A stretch of DNA of 64,000 nucleotides from Chloroflexota bacterium (GCA_016223085.1 JACRPS010000003.1:621634-685633); one strand, 5' to 3'; counted from the first letter of the stretch, positions 42,028 to 51,994 are shown. Made by a program: numbers and translations. The notes: a model not told the origin generated them from the letters alone.

Positions 42028-43918
42028 CTGCCAGCGCGCCTACCAGCCCTTCGTCGTGGTGGCGTGGCAGAACGTGTGGCAGCACCAGCCGGAAGGTGGT
42101 ACCAGCCCCTGGCTGGCTGTCCACCTCAATGGTCCCGCCGTGCTGTTCGATCACTCGCTGTGCGATGGTCAGACCCAGACCAAAACCGGGTGTGGTATGG
42201 TGTATATCGGTTCGATAGAACCGTTCAAAGATGCGGGGCATGGCCTCCGGCGTGATGCCGGCGCCAGTATCCTCGACTTCAATCACTGCGTTATCCGCTT
42301 CCAGCCGTGTGCGGACGGTGATTCTGCCGCCGGCGGGTGTATATCGTACCGCGTTATCAAGAATTTGCTCTAGCCCCTCCTTCATCCAGGTGTAATCGAA
42401 CCTCGTGTTGGGCAAACTCCCGTCAAGTTCAAGCTGGAGCGACAAACCATATTTGAGCAGCGCCGGCTGCAAGCCGCTGGCGATATTCCGCAGCAGCAGA
42501 TTCAGTCCGCCGGGCTGGAAGTCAAATTCAGCCGCGTTATCCAGTTTGGACAGCTTAACCAGCATATCCACCAGCCGGGTTAGCAGCATTACCTGGGTTT
42601 CAACCCGTTCGGCATAACCCTCGCGGCGCACCGGGTCGGCGCATTGACTCATCAGAAAGGCACTGGAATTGATGATGGACAGCGGCGTTCGGAACTCGTG
42701 CGAGGCCATCTGGATAAAGCGCGACAGCAGATTCACCCGTTCGGTCTCCAGCGCCAGCGCGAACGCCTGCTGCTGCGCGATCCTGCGCGCCGTGATGTCG
42801 GTGGAAATACCATCCAGCCGTACCGGGCGGCCTTCTCCATCCCGCACCAGCCAGGCGCGGCTGTATAGCCAGCGGATGTCACCATCCGGACGAAGGATGC
42901 GGTATTCGCATTCACTGTATGGATGGTCGTTGTCCAACGGCGGGGCGCTGGCTACATCGGCGCGGTCGTCAGGATGAACCGCCTCGTACCAGAGCCGGGG
43001 GTTGGCGTAAAACTCTGCCACCGCACGCCCATAAATTTGTTCCACCGCCGGATTGATATAGGCCAGCCGGGGCTGGTCTTCGATGAATACCGAATACACC
43101 ATGTCCTGTAATGAGTCAAAAATACTTTGCAGCCGCTGTTCGCTCTCCGCCAGCGCAAGCTGCGTTTGTTTAAGTTCAGTGATGTCCCGACCCACCGCCT
43201 GAATTTCAACCACCTGCCCGCGTTCATCCACCAGCACCTGGTCAACCCACAACTGCCACCGGCGTTCCCCGGACGGCAGCACCGCCTCGTGTTCATAGCG
43301 GGTGGTGCGCGGTTCGGCCACCAGCGACCGCACATGCGCCAGGATTGCGGAATGCTGCTCCGCCGGAATCAGGTTCAAAAAGCTGGTGCCGATTAGTTCA
43401 CTACTGCTTCCGCCGAAGCAGCGACAGTAAGCCTCATTCACAAACACCAGCGTCGTATCCGGCAGGTAGCGGCACACCAGTTCGGTCTGCGTTTCGACCA
43501 GCGACCGGTAGCGGGCTTCGCTCTGTCGCACCGCCTCTTCCATCCGCCGGCGTTCCGTGATGTCCCGCAGAATGCTCTGAATGTACAGCGGGTTGCCCTC
43601 GCTGTCCCGTACCAGGGCAACATTCACCTCTGCCAGCAGCAGGCTGCCGTCCTTGCGCCGGAAGCGCCGTTCATAAATCGGCAGGGTGGCTCCGGCGCGT
43701 AGCTGCTCCAGCACCGCATAACTGAGGGGTAGTTCTTCCGGCACAACCAACTGCCTGAAGGACAACCCCACCAGTTCATCGGTCGTATAACCGAACAGGG
43801 CAGTTGCCTGATGATTAACGGCCAAATGGCAGCCGTTTAGATCAATGAGAAACACTGCATCGTTGTTTTGCTCGAACAGTGCACGATACAAAAACTGGTT
43901 AGAGCTGCGGAGAGGCAT
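42008..43918 (-). CDS. Soluble histidine kinase with three PAS domains
   Basis: 636 residues, no membrane segment. PAS1 begins FEQNNDAVFLIDLNGCHLAVNHQATALFGYTTDEL, PAS2 SLVETQTELVCRYLPDTTLVFVNEAYCRCFGG, and PAS3 IFDSLQDMVYSVFIEDQPRLAYINPAVEQIYG, each with a PAC-like tail (ITERRRMEEAV, DITELKQTQLAL, DITARRIAQQQ). The HisKA H-box is MASHEFRTPLSIINSS. The ATPase has N-box EQILDNAVRYTP, G1 VEDTGAGI and G2 GFGLGLTIAQRVIEQHGG. It probably senses a cytoplasmic or redox signal. No response regulator is adjacent, so its partner is elsewhere. Confidence 0.93.
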   Translation of the reverse strand: MPLRSSNQFLYRALFEQNNDAVFLIDLNGCHLAVNHQATALFGYTTDELVGLSFRQLVVPEELPLSYAVLEQLRAGATLPIYERRFRRKDGSLLLAEVNVALVRDSEGNPLYIQSILRDITERRRMEEAVRQSEARYRSLVETQTELVCRYLPDTTLVFVNEAYCRCFGGSSSELIGTSFLNLIPAEQHSAILAHVRSLVAEPRTTRYEHEAVLPSGERRWQLWVDQVLVDERGQVVEIQAVGRDITELKQTQLALAESEQRLQSIFDSLQDMVYSVFIEDQPRLAYINPAVEQIYGRAVAEFYANPRLWYEAVHPDDRADVASAPPLDNDHPYSECEYRILRPDGDIRWLYSRAWLVRDGEGRPVRLDGISTDITARRIAQQQAFALALETERVNLLSRFIQMASHEFRTPLSIINSSAFLMSQCADPVRREGYAERVETQVMLLTRLVDMLVKLSKLDNAAEFDFQPGGLNLLLRNIASGLQPALLKYGLSLQLELDGSLPNTRFDYTWMKEGLEQILDNAVRYTPAGGRITVRTRLEADNAVIEVEDTGAGITPEAMPRIFERFYRTDIHHTTPGFGLGLTIAQRVIEQHGGTIEVDSQPGAGTTFRLVLPHVLPRHHDEGLVGALAAKTPGG

Positions 43919-44030
43919 AGAGCGACCGTTGGGAGTAATAGTAACGATGAGGCCGAGTTATGTAATATTATACGGGGGATGTATTCTTAAAAATCGAAAG
44001 AAATTGTGAATTTTTCTCTGTCAAAACCAC

Positions 44031-45482
44031 CTACTCCGGCGCGATCAGTGCCCGGTACAGGGCCGTCTGCCGGTCACGGGCCGCGCGTAATGTCTCGACA
44101 ATCTCCCGAATCGGTTCAATCCCATAGGCAATCTCCGGCGGGAAATCGCCCAGACTACAGCCGCCAACCGCCCGTAGCGCCAGAATTGCCGTGCCGCGCC
44201 CCGTGATTTCGTCGTTCTCCAGCACGTACAACGGACGATTGAGCGCGTTGGCGAGGATATGCGCCCACGCCGGTGACTGGCGCACCCCACCACCCCCCGC
44301 GATCACCGGTGCGTCCGCACCGACCAGCGGTGTCAGTTGATCGGCGATCAGCGACAGCCGCAGCGCCACCCCTTCCAGCGCCGCCTGCAGCAGATCAACC
44401 GGCCCGGTGGACAGCCGCAGACCGATGACTGCGCCGGTCGCTTCCCCCACCCAGCCGGGGCTGCGTTCACCTGCCAGCAGCGGCAGGAATGTCAGCCCGT
44501 GTGAATCGGGTACGCGGCTCATCAGCGCGTCTTCCACATCCCCATCCAGCCGCAGCGTTTCCCGCGCCCACTGGAAAATGTTGCCGCCTTCGCTGGTCGC
44601 ACCGCCGATGAGGTGATGCGCCCCATCCAGCCGGTAGCCCCACAAACCGGCGGGCACGTGCGGCAGGATGTCGCCGGACACCACCCGCAGCGCCGCCGTT
44701 GTGCCTACCGTCAGCGCGATCCGCGACTCGTCCACGCAGCCTGAACCGACGTTGGCCGCCGCACCATCACCGACTGCCAGGCAAAACGGCACGTCGCGCA
44801 GGCTCGGCCAGCGCGCGGCATAATCCGGGACAAGACCGCTGACCGTATCGCTGTAATCGGTCAGCGGCGGCAGCCGCGCCTCATCCAGGTCCAGCGCGTA
44901 TAACCACTGCTGGTGCCAGGTCAGGTCCGACCGATTCAGCATCCCCGACCATGACGCCATCGAATAGCTGCATGGCGCATCCCCGAACCAGCGCCGGTAC
45001 AGGTACGTGCCGAAGTCCAGCCAGACCACGACCTGCCCGAACAGACCGGGTTCGGTGCGGCGCAGCCAGCGCAGGCGTCCCGGCTGGTACGCGGTGTGAA
45101 TCACGCAGCCGGTGCGCTGGTGTTTGGATTCCTCGTCCATGCTGACCTTCAGCAGCGCCACGTCCTCGGCGCTGCGCGTGTCGGCATAGCTATATACCGG
45201 CGTCAGTGGCGTGTTTGCCGCGTCCACACCCAGCATATTCCCGGCCAGCGTTGCCAGCCCCACCACCCGAATGTCCCGCGCTGCCGGATGCTGCATCACC
45301 GTATCCAGGCACGACTCAACCTGTTCCTGCAGCGCCAGCGCGTCAAGGACTGCCGCGCCCGGCGGCGTGGTGGTCATCTGGTAGGCTATACTGGCCGCCG
45401 CGCCGGGAATGGGCTGAATCTGGTCGTCATAGAGCAGCGCCCGCGCTGATGAACTGCCGATGTCAATCGCTAAAATCGTCAT
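44031..45482 (-). CDS. FGGY-family sugar kinase (gluconokinase/xylulokinase-like)
   Basis: 483 residues with an AGGAAG ribosome site. The actin-like ATPase fold is clear: ILAIDIGSSSARALLYD at the N terminus, VAVGDGAAANVGSGC, and the FGGY signature region LEGVALRLSLIADQL..APVIAGGGGVRQSPAWAHILANAL. It phosphorylates a sugar or sugar acid; gluconate-type kinases share the LPLLAGERSPGW segment, so gluconate is the best guess. It lies 129 bases downstream of the LarA-like gene on the same strand, likely one operon. Confidence 0.88.
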   Translation of the reverse strand: MTILAIDIGSSSARALLYDDQIQPIPGAAASIAYQMTTTPPGAAVLDALALQEQVESCLDTVMQHPAARDIRVVGLATLAGNMLGVDAANTPLTPVYSYADTRSAEDVALLKVSMDEESKHQRTGCVIHTAYQPGRLRWLRRTEPGLFGQVVVWLDFGTYLYRRWFGDAPCSYSMASWSGMLNRSDLTWHQQWLYALDLDEARLPPLTDYSDTVSGLVPDYAARWPSLRDVPFCLAVGDGAAANVGSGCVDESRIALTVGTTAALRVVSGDILPHVPAGLWGYRLDGAHHLIGGATSEGGNIFQWARETLRLDGDVEDALMSRVPDSHGLTFLPLLAGERSPGWVGEATGAVIGLRLSTGPVDLLQAALEGVALRLSLIADQLTPLVGADAPVIAGGGGVRQSPAWAHILANALNRPLYVLENDEITGRGTAILALRAVGGCSLGDFPPEIAYGIEPIREIVETLRAARDRQTALYRALIAPE

Positions 45483-45611
45483 GGCTTCCTGTTTCCAGTT
45501 GCCGGTTTCCAGTTACCAGAGGATAGTTATGAGTTGTCAGTTGTCAGTATGGTTTATGCACACCCCTCAGTTAATTGCAGCAGAAAAAACTGAAAGCTGA
45601 TAACTGAGAAC

Positions 45612-46892
45612 TCACCCCTCATCCCTCTTCACTCGATACAGCCTTTCGCCCGCCTCCGGCACGAACAGCACGCCGTCGGCCTCGCGCCCGGCAAACGTCC
45701 TCACGTCAATTGAACGCGGCTCCCGATAGCCCAGGTTCAGCCGCTCGCAGTCCTCGCGCGGGATTTTCGACGCCAGCGTAACCCGAATCCGGGCACACTC
45801 GACGCCGTTATGAAACGTCCCCGCACCTTTGAGATGGGTGCTGTGCGCCAGCACCCCCAGCGGCACATCGCTGAAACGCTCCCACTGCTTCAGGAAATAA
45901 TCGCGCACGTGGTAGCCCACCCGGTACAAAAACGCTCCATGCACATGGCTGACTGTTTCGAGATGCGGCGCATAGATGATAATTTCACCACCATCGGCCA
46001 CCACTGGTTCGAGTTTGTACATCGCCTTCGCGGCAGTCCACAGCTCGTCATAACGCGGTGCGGCCCCGGACAGCACCTGCCGGTAGGGTTGTTTCACCCA
46101 GGTGATATGCTCACGCGCGGATAGCTCCGCCGCCGCTTCAAACGCCTGCCGGTCATCGCCGATGAACATCCCCGCCAGCCCATCGTCAACCACGACCAGA
46201 CTCACCAGCGTGACCGGCGTCGGCAGCAGCGCGGCGGCAGCGTGGATGATGTCCCGTACCGGCGTCTGTCGCACGCCGATGATACCGGGGATGCCGATCA
46301 GCGCGCCTAACCAATGGGTGACGTTGATGATTTCCGGGCCGGAAATGCCGGGGAACAGGTACTTCGCCCCGCCGGAAAAACCGGCCACTTCATGCGGGAA
46401 GGTGGGCCCCACGATCAGAATGTGATCGTAGGCCAGCGCGGCGCGGTTCAGCCGCACCGGCACGTCGCCACCCAGCGACGGATGCCAGGCATCACCTGCC
46501 ATCGCCTGAAGCTGGTCACGGGACAGCGTGCCGATCTGTGCCAGCGCGCCGGGTTTGTCCCAGGCATGGTTGAACAGGCCGATGTGGCGATACCGGTCAC
46601 GGCGCTGCTCCGGCGTGATGCCCACCAGACGGCACAGCGCGGCTTCGCTTAACGGCGGATGTGTGCCGAGCGCGACCATAAAATCAAGCTGTTTCGCCTC
46701 CGCCAGTACCGCCGCGAGTTGTTCAAACAGCAGCGGCAGTGGCAGCGACCGGGTGTGGTCCGGGATGAGCGCCAGCACCCGCGCCCCGCGCAGTGATTCG
46801 CTCAACCCGGCGGCCAGCGTTTGCCGGACGGTTGGCGCGGACAGCCGTTCGCCGGACAGCCCGACAGACTGGATAAGAGACGCGCCGGACAC
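45612..46892 (-). CDS. LarA-family nickel-pincer racemase/epimerase-like protein
   Basis: 426 residues from a GTG at 46892 with AAGGAG seven bases upstream; an ATG at 46943 lacks a ribosome site. Family motifs: ALIPDHTRSLPLP, FMVALGTHPPLSEAAL, and HEVAGFSGGAKYLFPGISG, where the lysine binds the pyridinium-type nickel-pincer cofactor. LarA enzymes racemise or epimerise 2-hydroxy acids. The cofactor genes larB, larC and larE are not in the window. The paired FGGY kinase suggests use on a sugar acid rather than lactate; that is inference. Confidence 0.88.
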   Translation of the reverse strand: MSGASLIQSVGLSGERLSAPTVRQTLAAGLSESLRGARVLALIPDHTRSLPLPLLFEQLAAVLAEAKQLDFMVALGTHPPLSEAALCRLVGITPEQRRDRYRHIGLFNHAWDKPGALAQIGTLSRDQLQAMAGDAWHPSLGGDVPVRLNRAALAYDHILIVGPTFPHEVAGFSGGAKYLFPGISGPEIINVTHWLGALIGIPGIIGVRQTPVRDIIHAAAALLPTPVTLVSLVVVDDGLAGMFIGDDRQAFEAAAELSAREHITWVKQPYRQVLSGAAPRYDELWTAAKAMYKLEPVVADGGEIIIYAPHLETVSHVHGAFLYRVGYHVRDYFLKQWERFSDVPLGVLAHSTHLKGAGTFHNGVECARIRVTLASKIPREDCERLNLGYREPRSIDVRTFAGREADGVLFVPEAGERLYRVKRDEG

Positions 46893-47035
46893 GGTGGACT
46901 CCTTATCGCTCACGACGATTATTAACGGTTGATTGTAACCCACGCCGAACGCCGGGCAAATTCAGGACGAAAAATATCCTCACCATTCCCCACACCCAAT
47001 TTTGAGAGATTGGTGGAACTCTTACAAGTTGGGGG

Positions 47036-47065
47036 TACAATTTGAGTCTGTTTTTGAACCAGACT
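47036..47065 (+). promoter_or_regulatory. -10-like TACAAT and hairpin upstream of the amylase
   Basis: TACAAT (47036-47041) lies 46 bases upstream of the ATG. Just after it, AGTCTG (47045-47050) and CAGACT (47060-47065) form a 6-bp inverted repeat at the likely 5' end of the message. This could be an operator or leader hairpin. Confidence 0.35.
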
Positions 47066-47087
47066 TATTTTGTGGAGCTACCACTTT

Positions 47088-50000
47088 ATGGGTGACAAAA
47101 ACCAGACTCTTTCGTGGCTGACGCTGCTCACGATGCTCGTTGTTGGGGTAATCACCATTTCGGTCATCGGCAGCGGACTGGGCGGCTGGCCGGTCTCGTT
47201 TAACGCCGGCGCGGCAGAAGTAGCGCACGAACCGGACGAAGCCGCCGGTGAACCCACCGCCGCGCCGCCGGAAGTGGGGGAAAGCACGGCGGAAGCGACT
47301 GTCGAAAGCGCAGCCCCCGCCGTGACCGAAACGGTGCTCCCGGCTATCGCCACCAACAACGCGCTGGCGACGCTCGGCGCGAGTGCAGTAGCGCAGCCGA
47401 CCGTCGCGCCGCCGGAAGCGACCGCAACCATCCTGCCGGCTATCGCCACCAACAACGCATTGGCGACCAGTGCCACCAGCCTCACGCAGCCAACGGCGCA
47501 ACCCATCGAGGGCGCGGCGACTCCCACCGAAACCATGCTGCCCGCGCTTGCCACCGCCAATGCCCGCGCCACCGCCAGTGTCACAGCGCAGGCTACCGAG
47601 GGCGCGACGACACCCACTGAAACCATGCTGCCAGCCATCGCTACCAACAACGCGCTGGCGACCAGTGCCGCCAACCGCACGCAGCCAACGGCACAGGCCA
47701 CCGAAGGCGCGGCGGCTACACCAACCGAAACCATGCTGCCCGCGCTTGCCACCGCCAATGCCCGCGCCACCGCCGGTGTCATGGCGCAACCAACGACTGC
47801 TCCCACAGCAGCCTCGGGTATTGCCAGCGTGCCCACCAGTGCAGCCTTCTCGGCTGCGGCAGCCAACCTGCTAACACAGCCAATATCATCCGCCGGCAAT
47901 CAGGGCGCAGTCGCAGCGGTAGCGGCAGCCGCCGAACGCGCGTCCCTGCTGCCACCACATAGCCCGGCGTTTGACGCCGCCGTGCAAAACCTGCTCCGTC
48001 CGCTGCCGGTGTTTGAAGCCGAGGCCACGCCGGAAGCGACCGACAGCGCCGACTCCTCGCAGGCAGTCGCCGTGCAGCCGGTCTTGTTTCAACCCGAAGC
48101 CACCGCCGAAGCCACGGACGAACCCGGCAGCGTGACCGTTACGCTGGAAGTCCCACCCGGCGCGGCACAGCCAGGCGCGCCGGAAACCGCCGGTATTGAC
48201 CCCGGCGCGCTCTACCACGACAGCCGAAATGACCTGTTCCGCACTCCCGGCGGCGCCGCCCCCTTCGGCACGACCGTGACGCTGCGCCTGCGCGCGGCGG
48301 CGGGCAACCTGGACTCCGCCAGCGTGCGCGTCTGGAACACGCGTGAGGAAGCGCAGACGGTGCTGCCGATGCAGGTGGTCGCCACCACGCCGGAAGGCTA
48401 CGACCTGTGGGAAGCCTCGCTGGACACAGGCAATAAACCAACCGTGCTGTGGTATCGTTTTATCGTCACCCAGGGCAATCAGACCCTGTACTATGAGGAC
48501 GACACGCGGCAGCAGCCGGGCGCGCCCTATCAGGCGTTCCGCGAAGGTGGCGCGGGCATGGCGCTTGCCGAAAGCCTGGATAACAGTTTCCAGATCACGG
48601 TGTACGACCCCGACTATTACACACCGGAATGGATGCGGAATGCCGTCATCTACCAGATTTTCCCCGACCGCTTCCGCAACGGCGACGTAACCAACGACCC
48701 CATAGACGGTGAAGTTGTTTTTTACGACGCCCTGCCCCTTCTCTTTCACGAAACGTGGAATGAGCCGCCGATCAACGGGCGCGAGATGCAGGCCCCGGAC
48801 GGCCAGGGTTATTACAACAGCGACTTTTACGGCGGCGATCTGGCCGGTATCACCGAAAAGCTGGACTATTTGCAGGAACTCGGCGTGACTGCCATTTACC
48901 TCAACCCGATCTTTCTGGCGCGCTCCAACCACCGCTATGATACGGTGGATTACCTGCAAATTGACCCCTACCTCGGCACGCTGGAAGATTTCCAGCGGCT
49001 GGTGAGCGAGGCCGACCAGCGCGGCATGAAGATCATCCTCGACGGTGTGTTTAACCATCTGTCCAGCGACAGCCCGTACTTTGACCGCTTCGACCGTTTT
49101 CGAGGGGATGAAGGCGCGTGCGAAAGTCTGGAATCGCCGTTCCGCGCCTGGTTCTTCTTTGTGCCGCCGCGCGCTAACCAGCCCGCGCCCTGCGTTGGCG
49201 ACCCGGACCCGCTGTATTACGCCTCGTGGGCCGGCTTCGATACCATCCCGCGCATCAACAACAGCATCATCGAAACGCGCCGCTTCTTCTTCCTGGATGA
49301 GAACAGCGTGGCGCAGACCTGGGGCCGCGAAGGCATCGGTGGCTGGCGGCTGGACGTAGCGCCGGACATTGACAACGGGCGTGATCCCAACAACATCTAC
49401 TGGGAAACCTTCCGCAGCGTCCTGCGCCGGCTCAACCCGGAAACGGTTATCATCGGCGAGGAATGGGGTGACGCCTCGGAATTTTTTGGTGGTGACGAAT
49501 GGGACAGCACCATGAATTACCGCCTGCGTTCCGGCATCCTCGGCTTCGTGCGCGACGCGGATTACACCGACAACGATGCCAACGGCGACCGCATCATCTA
49601 CGCGCTCACGCCGTCCGAACTGAACGACACGATTCGCTCGATTGAGGAGGATTATCCGCAGGCCGCTTACCACGCACTGATGAACGTCCTCAGCAGCCAC
49701 GACGTATCACGGCTGTTCTTCGTCGTCGGCAACGACGTGGCGCGGCAGAAGCTGGCCGCGCTGACACAGTTCACGCTGCCCGGCGCGCCGACCATCTACT
49801 ATGGTGACGAGATCAGCCTGGATGCCCCCAGCATCCCTGACAGTGGCGGCGTTTTGCAGGACGACCCGTTTAACCGCGCGCCCTACCCCTGGCCCGATAC
49901 GGAAGGCGATTATTACCCCGCGCCGGATGACAACATGCTGGCCTTTTACCGGCAGCTTGCCGCGCTGCGGCACGACAATCCTGCCCTGCGTACCGGCGCG

Positions 50001-51542
50001 ATGATAACGCTGCTGACGGACGACCTGAACGGCATTTACGCCTATCTGCGGCTGGATAAGGAAGCAGGGAATGCGGCACTGGTGGTGCTGAACGCCAGCG
50101 AGCAGGAGCGCGAGGTGCTGGTGGATTACAGCGGTTATCTGCCCACCGGCCTGACACTGCAAGCGGCCTTCGGCGGCGAGCCGGTTAACACTGACAACCT
50201 CAGCGTCCAGCGGACCATCCCGGCCAATAGCGGCGAGGTATGGACGGTGAGCGTGCCGGGCGCGTTCGCTGTGCCGGAAGCTCCCACCGGCTTGGCCGCC
50301 CGCGTCAGCAGCAGCGACGTGATGCTGAAGTGGAACGCAGTGGACGGCGCGGCGGGGTATCTGGTCTATCGTAGCCCGGTGGCCGTCGGCGGCTTCCTGC
50401 CGCTGTCAGGCCGTCCCATCAGCCAGACCTCGTTTGTAGATGATACGGTGCAGCCTGGCTTTGTCTATTACTATGCCGTCGCGCCCGTGACAGACACCTC
50501 ACTAATTGGCCCGTTGAGCGCCAGCGTCAGCGCCGCGCCCAGCTATGCCATCAGTGGCACGGCCTACCTCGGCGACTCGGCGGCAGATCGCTCCATCGAA
50601 CTGGTTTCCGGCGTGACCGTGCCGGTGCAGGCCGCCATCCACATTGACGGCGTGACCGGCGGCGCTACCCCGGTGGCGGGCATCCGCGCGGAAGCGGCGC
50701 TCATCCCGGCAGGCGGCAGCACGGCGGACGCCGACTGGACGCCAATGGCCTACGTCGGCGCGCAGGACGGCGCGGATGTGTACGAAGCCACGCTCGCGCC
50801 GCAGCAGGTCGGCGAGTACCAGGTGGTGGCGCGCTTTAGCACCAACGCCGGGCAGGCCTGGGAAGAAGTGCGGCAGGACGGACGCTTCCCAACGCTGACG
50901 CTGACCGCCTCCGGCGATACCACGCCGCCGGCTGCGCCAGCAGCAGTGCGCATCACCCGCGCCTCGCTCTCTGGCGTAACGCTGGAATGGGACGCGGTGG
51001 ACGATGACAGCCTGTTCGCCTACCGCGTCTACCGCGCGACCGACGACGCCGAGGCGGAACTCCTGGCCGAGGTGACGGACGCCACGACCTATACCGACAG
51101 CGCCGTTGTCGAAGGTTCGACCTACACCTACAGCCTGACTGCCGTAGACGGTTCGCTCAACGAATCCGAAGCCACCGCCGCCGGGCCGGTGACGGTGGAA
51201 CGGCTGGTCGTGCCGGTCACATTTATTGCCGAAGTGCCGGAAGGCACGCCGCCAAAGGTGTTTATCGCTGGTGATTTCGGTGGCAGCGATTATCCCCGCT
51301 GGGACCCCGCCGGCATCGAAATGTCACCGGTGGATGATACCCACTGGTCGGTGACGCTGAACATCCCGGAAGGCGCGGCGATTGAATACAAGTACGTGCG
51401 CGGTGACTGGGCCGCCGTCGAAAAAGGTGCGGAGTGTGAAGAAATCGCCAACCGCCGCCTGACCATCAAACCGGACGACAGCGGCGAACAATCGGTACAG
51501 GACAAGGTCGAAAAATGGCGTGACCTGGACGCCTGCGGCTAA
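47088..51542 (+). CDS. Membrane-anchored multidomain alpha-amylase (GH13, neopullulanase-like)
   Basis: 1484 residues, start with GGAG upstream. An N-terminal membrane anchor (about 11-30) is followed by Ala/Thr/Pro-rich repeats (about 80-245) and a CBM34-like domain (ALYHDSRNDLFRTPGGAAPFG.., about 365-495). The GH13 barrel begins MRNAVIYQIFPDRFRNGD; nucleophile Asp in GGWRLDV near 756, acid/base Glu in IIGEEWGD near 790, third Asp in LSSHDVSR near 870. Two fibronectin III-like modules, a PUD-like insert and a C-terminal CBM20-type starch-binding domain (VPVTFIAEVPEGTPPKVFIAG) follow. It degrades starch or pullulan outside the cell. Confidence 0.93.
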   Translation: MGDKNQTLSWLTLLTMLVVGVITISVIGSGLGGWPVSFNAGAAEVAHEPDEAAGEPTAAPPEVGESTAEATVESAAPAVTETVLPAIATNNALATLGASAVAQPTVAPPEATATILPAIATNNALATSATSLTQPTAQPIEGAATPTETMLPALATANARATASVTAQATEGATTPTETMLPAIATNNALATSAANRTQPTAQATEGAAATPTETMLPALATANARATAGVMAQPTTAPTAASGIASVPTSAAFSAAAANLLTQPISSAGNQGAVAAVAAAAERASLLPPHSPAFDAAVQNLLRPLPVFEAEATPEATDSADSSQAVAVQPVLFQPEATAEATDEPGSVTVTLEVPPGAAQPGAPETAGIDPGALYHDSRNDLFRTPGGAAPFGTTVTLRLRAAAGNLDSASVRVWNTREEAQTVLPMQVVATTPEGYDLWEASLDTGNKPTVLWYRFIVTQGNQTLYYEDDTRQQPGAPYQAFREGGAGMALAESLDNSFQITVYDPDYYTPEWMRNAVIYQIFPDRFRNGDVTNDPIDGEVVFYDALPLLFHETWNEPPINGREMQAPDGQGYYNSDFYGGDLAGITEKLDYLQELGVTAIYLNPIFLARSNHRYDTVDYLQIDPYLGTLEDFQRLVSEADQRGMKIILDGVFNHLSSDSPYFDRFDRFRGDEGACESLESPFRAWFFFVPPRANQPAPCVGDPDPLYYASWAGFDTIPRINNSIIETRRFFFLDENSVAQTWGREGIGGWRLDVAPDIDNGRDPNNIYWETFRSVLRRLNPETVIIGEEWGDASEFFGGDEWDSTMNYRLRSGILGFVRDADYTDNDANGDRIIYALTPSELNDTIRSIEEDYPQAAYHALMNVLSSHDVSRLFFVVGNDVARQKLAALTQFTLPGAPTIYYGDEISLDAPSIPDSGGVLQDDPFNRAPYPWPDTEGDYYPAPDDNMLAFYRQLAALRHDNPALRTGAMITLLTDDLNGIYAYLRLDKEAGNAALVVLNASEQEREVLVDYSGYLPTGLTLQAAFGGEPVNTDNLSVQRTIPANSGEVWTVSVPGAFAVPEAPTGLAARVSSSDVMLKWNAVDGAAGYLVYRSPVAVGGFLPLSGRPISQTSFVDDTVQPGFVYYYAVAPVTDTSLIGPLSASVSAAPSYAISGTAYLGDSAADRSIELVSGVTVPVQAAIHIDGVTGGATPVAGIRAEAALIPAGGSTADADWTPMAYVGAQDGADVYEATLAPQQVGEYQVVARFSTNAGQAWEEVRQDGRFPTLTLTASGDTTPPAAPAAVRITRASLSGVTLEWDAVDDDSLFAYRVYRATDDAEAELLAEVTDATTYTDSAVVEGSTYTYSLTAVDGSLNESEATAAGPVTVERLVVPVTFIAEVPEGTPPKVFIAGDFGGSDYPRWDPAGIEMSPVDDTHWSVTLNIPEGAAIEYKYVRGDWAAVEKGAECEEIANRRLTIKPDDSGEQSVQDKVEKWRDLDACG
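47329..47815 (+). repeat. Five tandem Ala/Thr-rich coding repeats in the amylase stalk
   Basis: Units of about 30-35 codons in order A-A-B-A-B: type A ends PAIATNNALAT, type B PALATANARAT, most after a TETML/TETVL lead. The two B copies share a long identical DNA tract (near 47527 and 47728), pointing to recent duplication or conversion. Confidence 0.8.
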
Positions 51543-51553
51543 CAAAACATCCT

Positions 51554-51581
51554 GTAGGGGCATGTCGTTGACATGCCCCTT
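51554..51581. repeat. GTAGGG-type palindrome, GGGGCATGTCG subfamily
   Basis: AGGGGCATGTC pairs with GACATGCCCCT around GTT. It begins 12 bases after the amylase stop. Confidence 0.8.
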
Positions 51582-51606
51582 CCGTTTCGCCTGATTCCGG
51601 ATTTGT

Positions 51607-51966
51607 TCACTGGAAATTCACCGGCACGGAGGTCAGCACGACCTGTCCGCCGTCAGATGGCCGTGTGTAAATGGCGCGTATTTCGGCGCTGCCGGCGTAG
51701 TTGCCGGCGTTCACCGTCGCCTGCCACTGGCCGGGGACGGCGGGATCAGAGGTGTTATAGGTGATGATCTGGCTGGAAAGACCCAGATGTCGCTCGTATC
51801 GGCGCGCCAGATCATGAAGCCCTGCTCGAACTGTTGGAAGGTGGCAGCCACGCTGCGCCATGCGATTGCGTTATTTGGCACAGGGGTTGGGTTTGGAAGA
51901 CCACTACCGGTGGGAACGTAAAGGGTCTGGCCGGCAAAAATGCGCGTGCTGCTCAAACAGTTGCCC
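51607..51966 (-). pseudogene. LysM-domain protein remnant, truncated and frameshifted
   Basis: The minus strand reads the end of a LysM domain (NCLSSTRIFAGQTLYVPTG), a short linker, then AIAWRSVAATFQQFEQGFMIWRADTSDIWVF. After that the frame must shift near 51775 to continue as QIITYNTSDPAVPGQWQATVNAG..VNFQ and stop at 51607. The 5' part is missing and is replaced at 51967-51994 by a GTAGGG-type palindrome. It encoded a secreted peptidoglycan-binding protein. Confidence 0.8.
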
Positions 51967-51994
51967 GAGGGGCGAACCGGCGGTTCGCCCCTAC
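51967..51994. repeat. GTAGGG-type palindrome, GGGGCGAACCGGCGG subfamily, abutting a broken gene
   Basis: GGGGCGAACC/GGTTCGCCCC with a CCTAC end; it abuts the truncated LysM domain directly. Confidence 0.85.

Noticed and set aside
47886..49700. 604-codon antisense frame inside the amylase gene
   Set aside because: The opposite strand encodes a complete GH13 catalytic domain; the antisense product has no recognisable fold.
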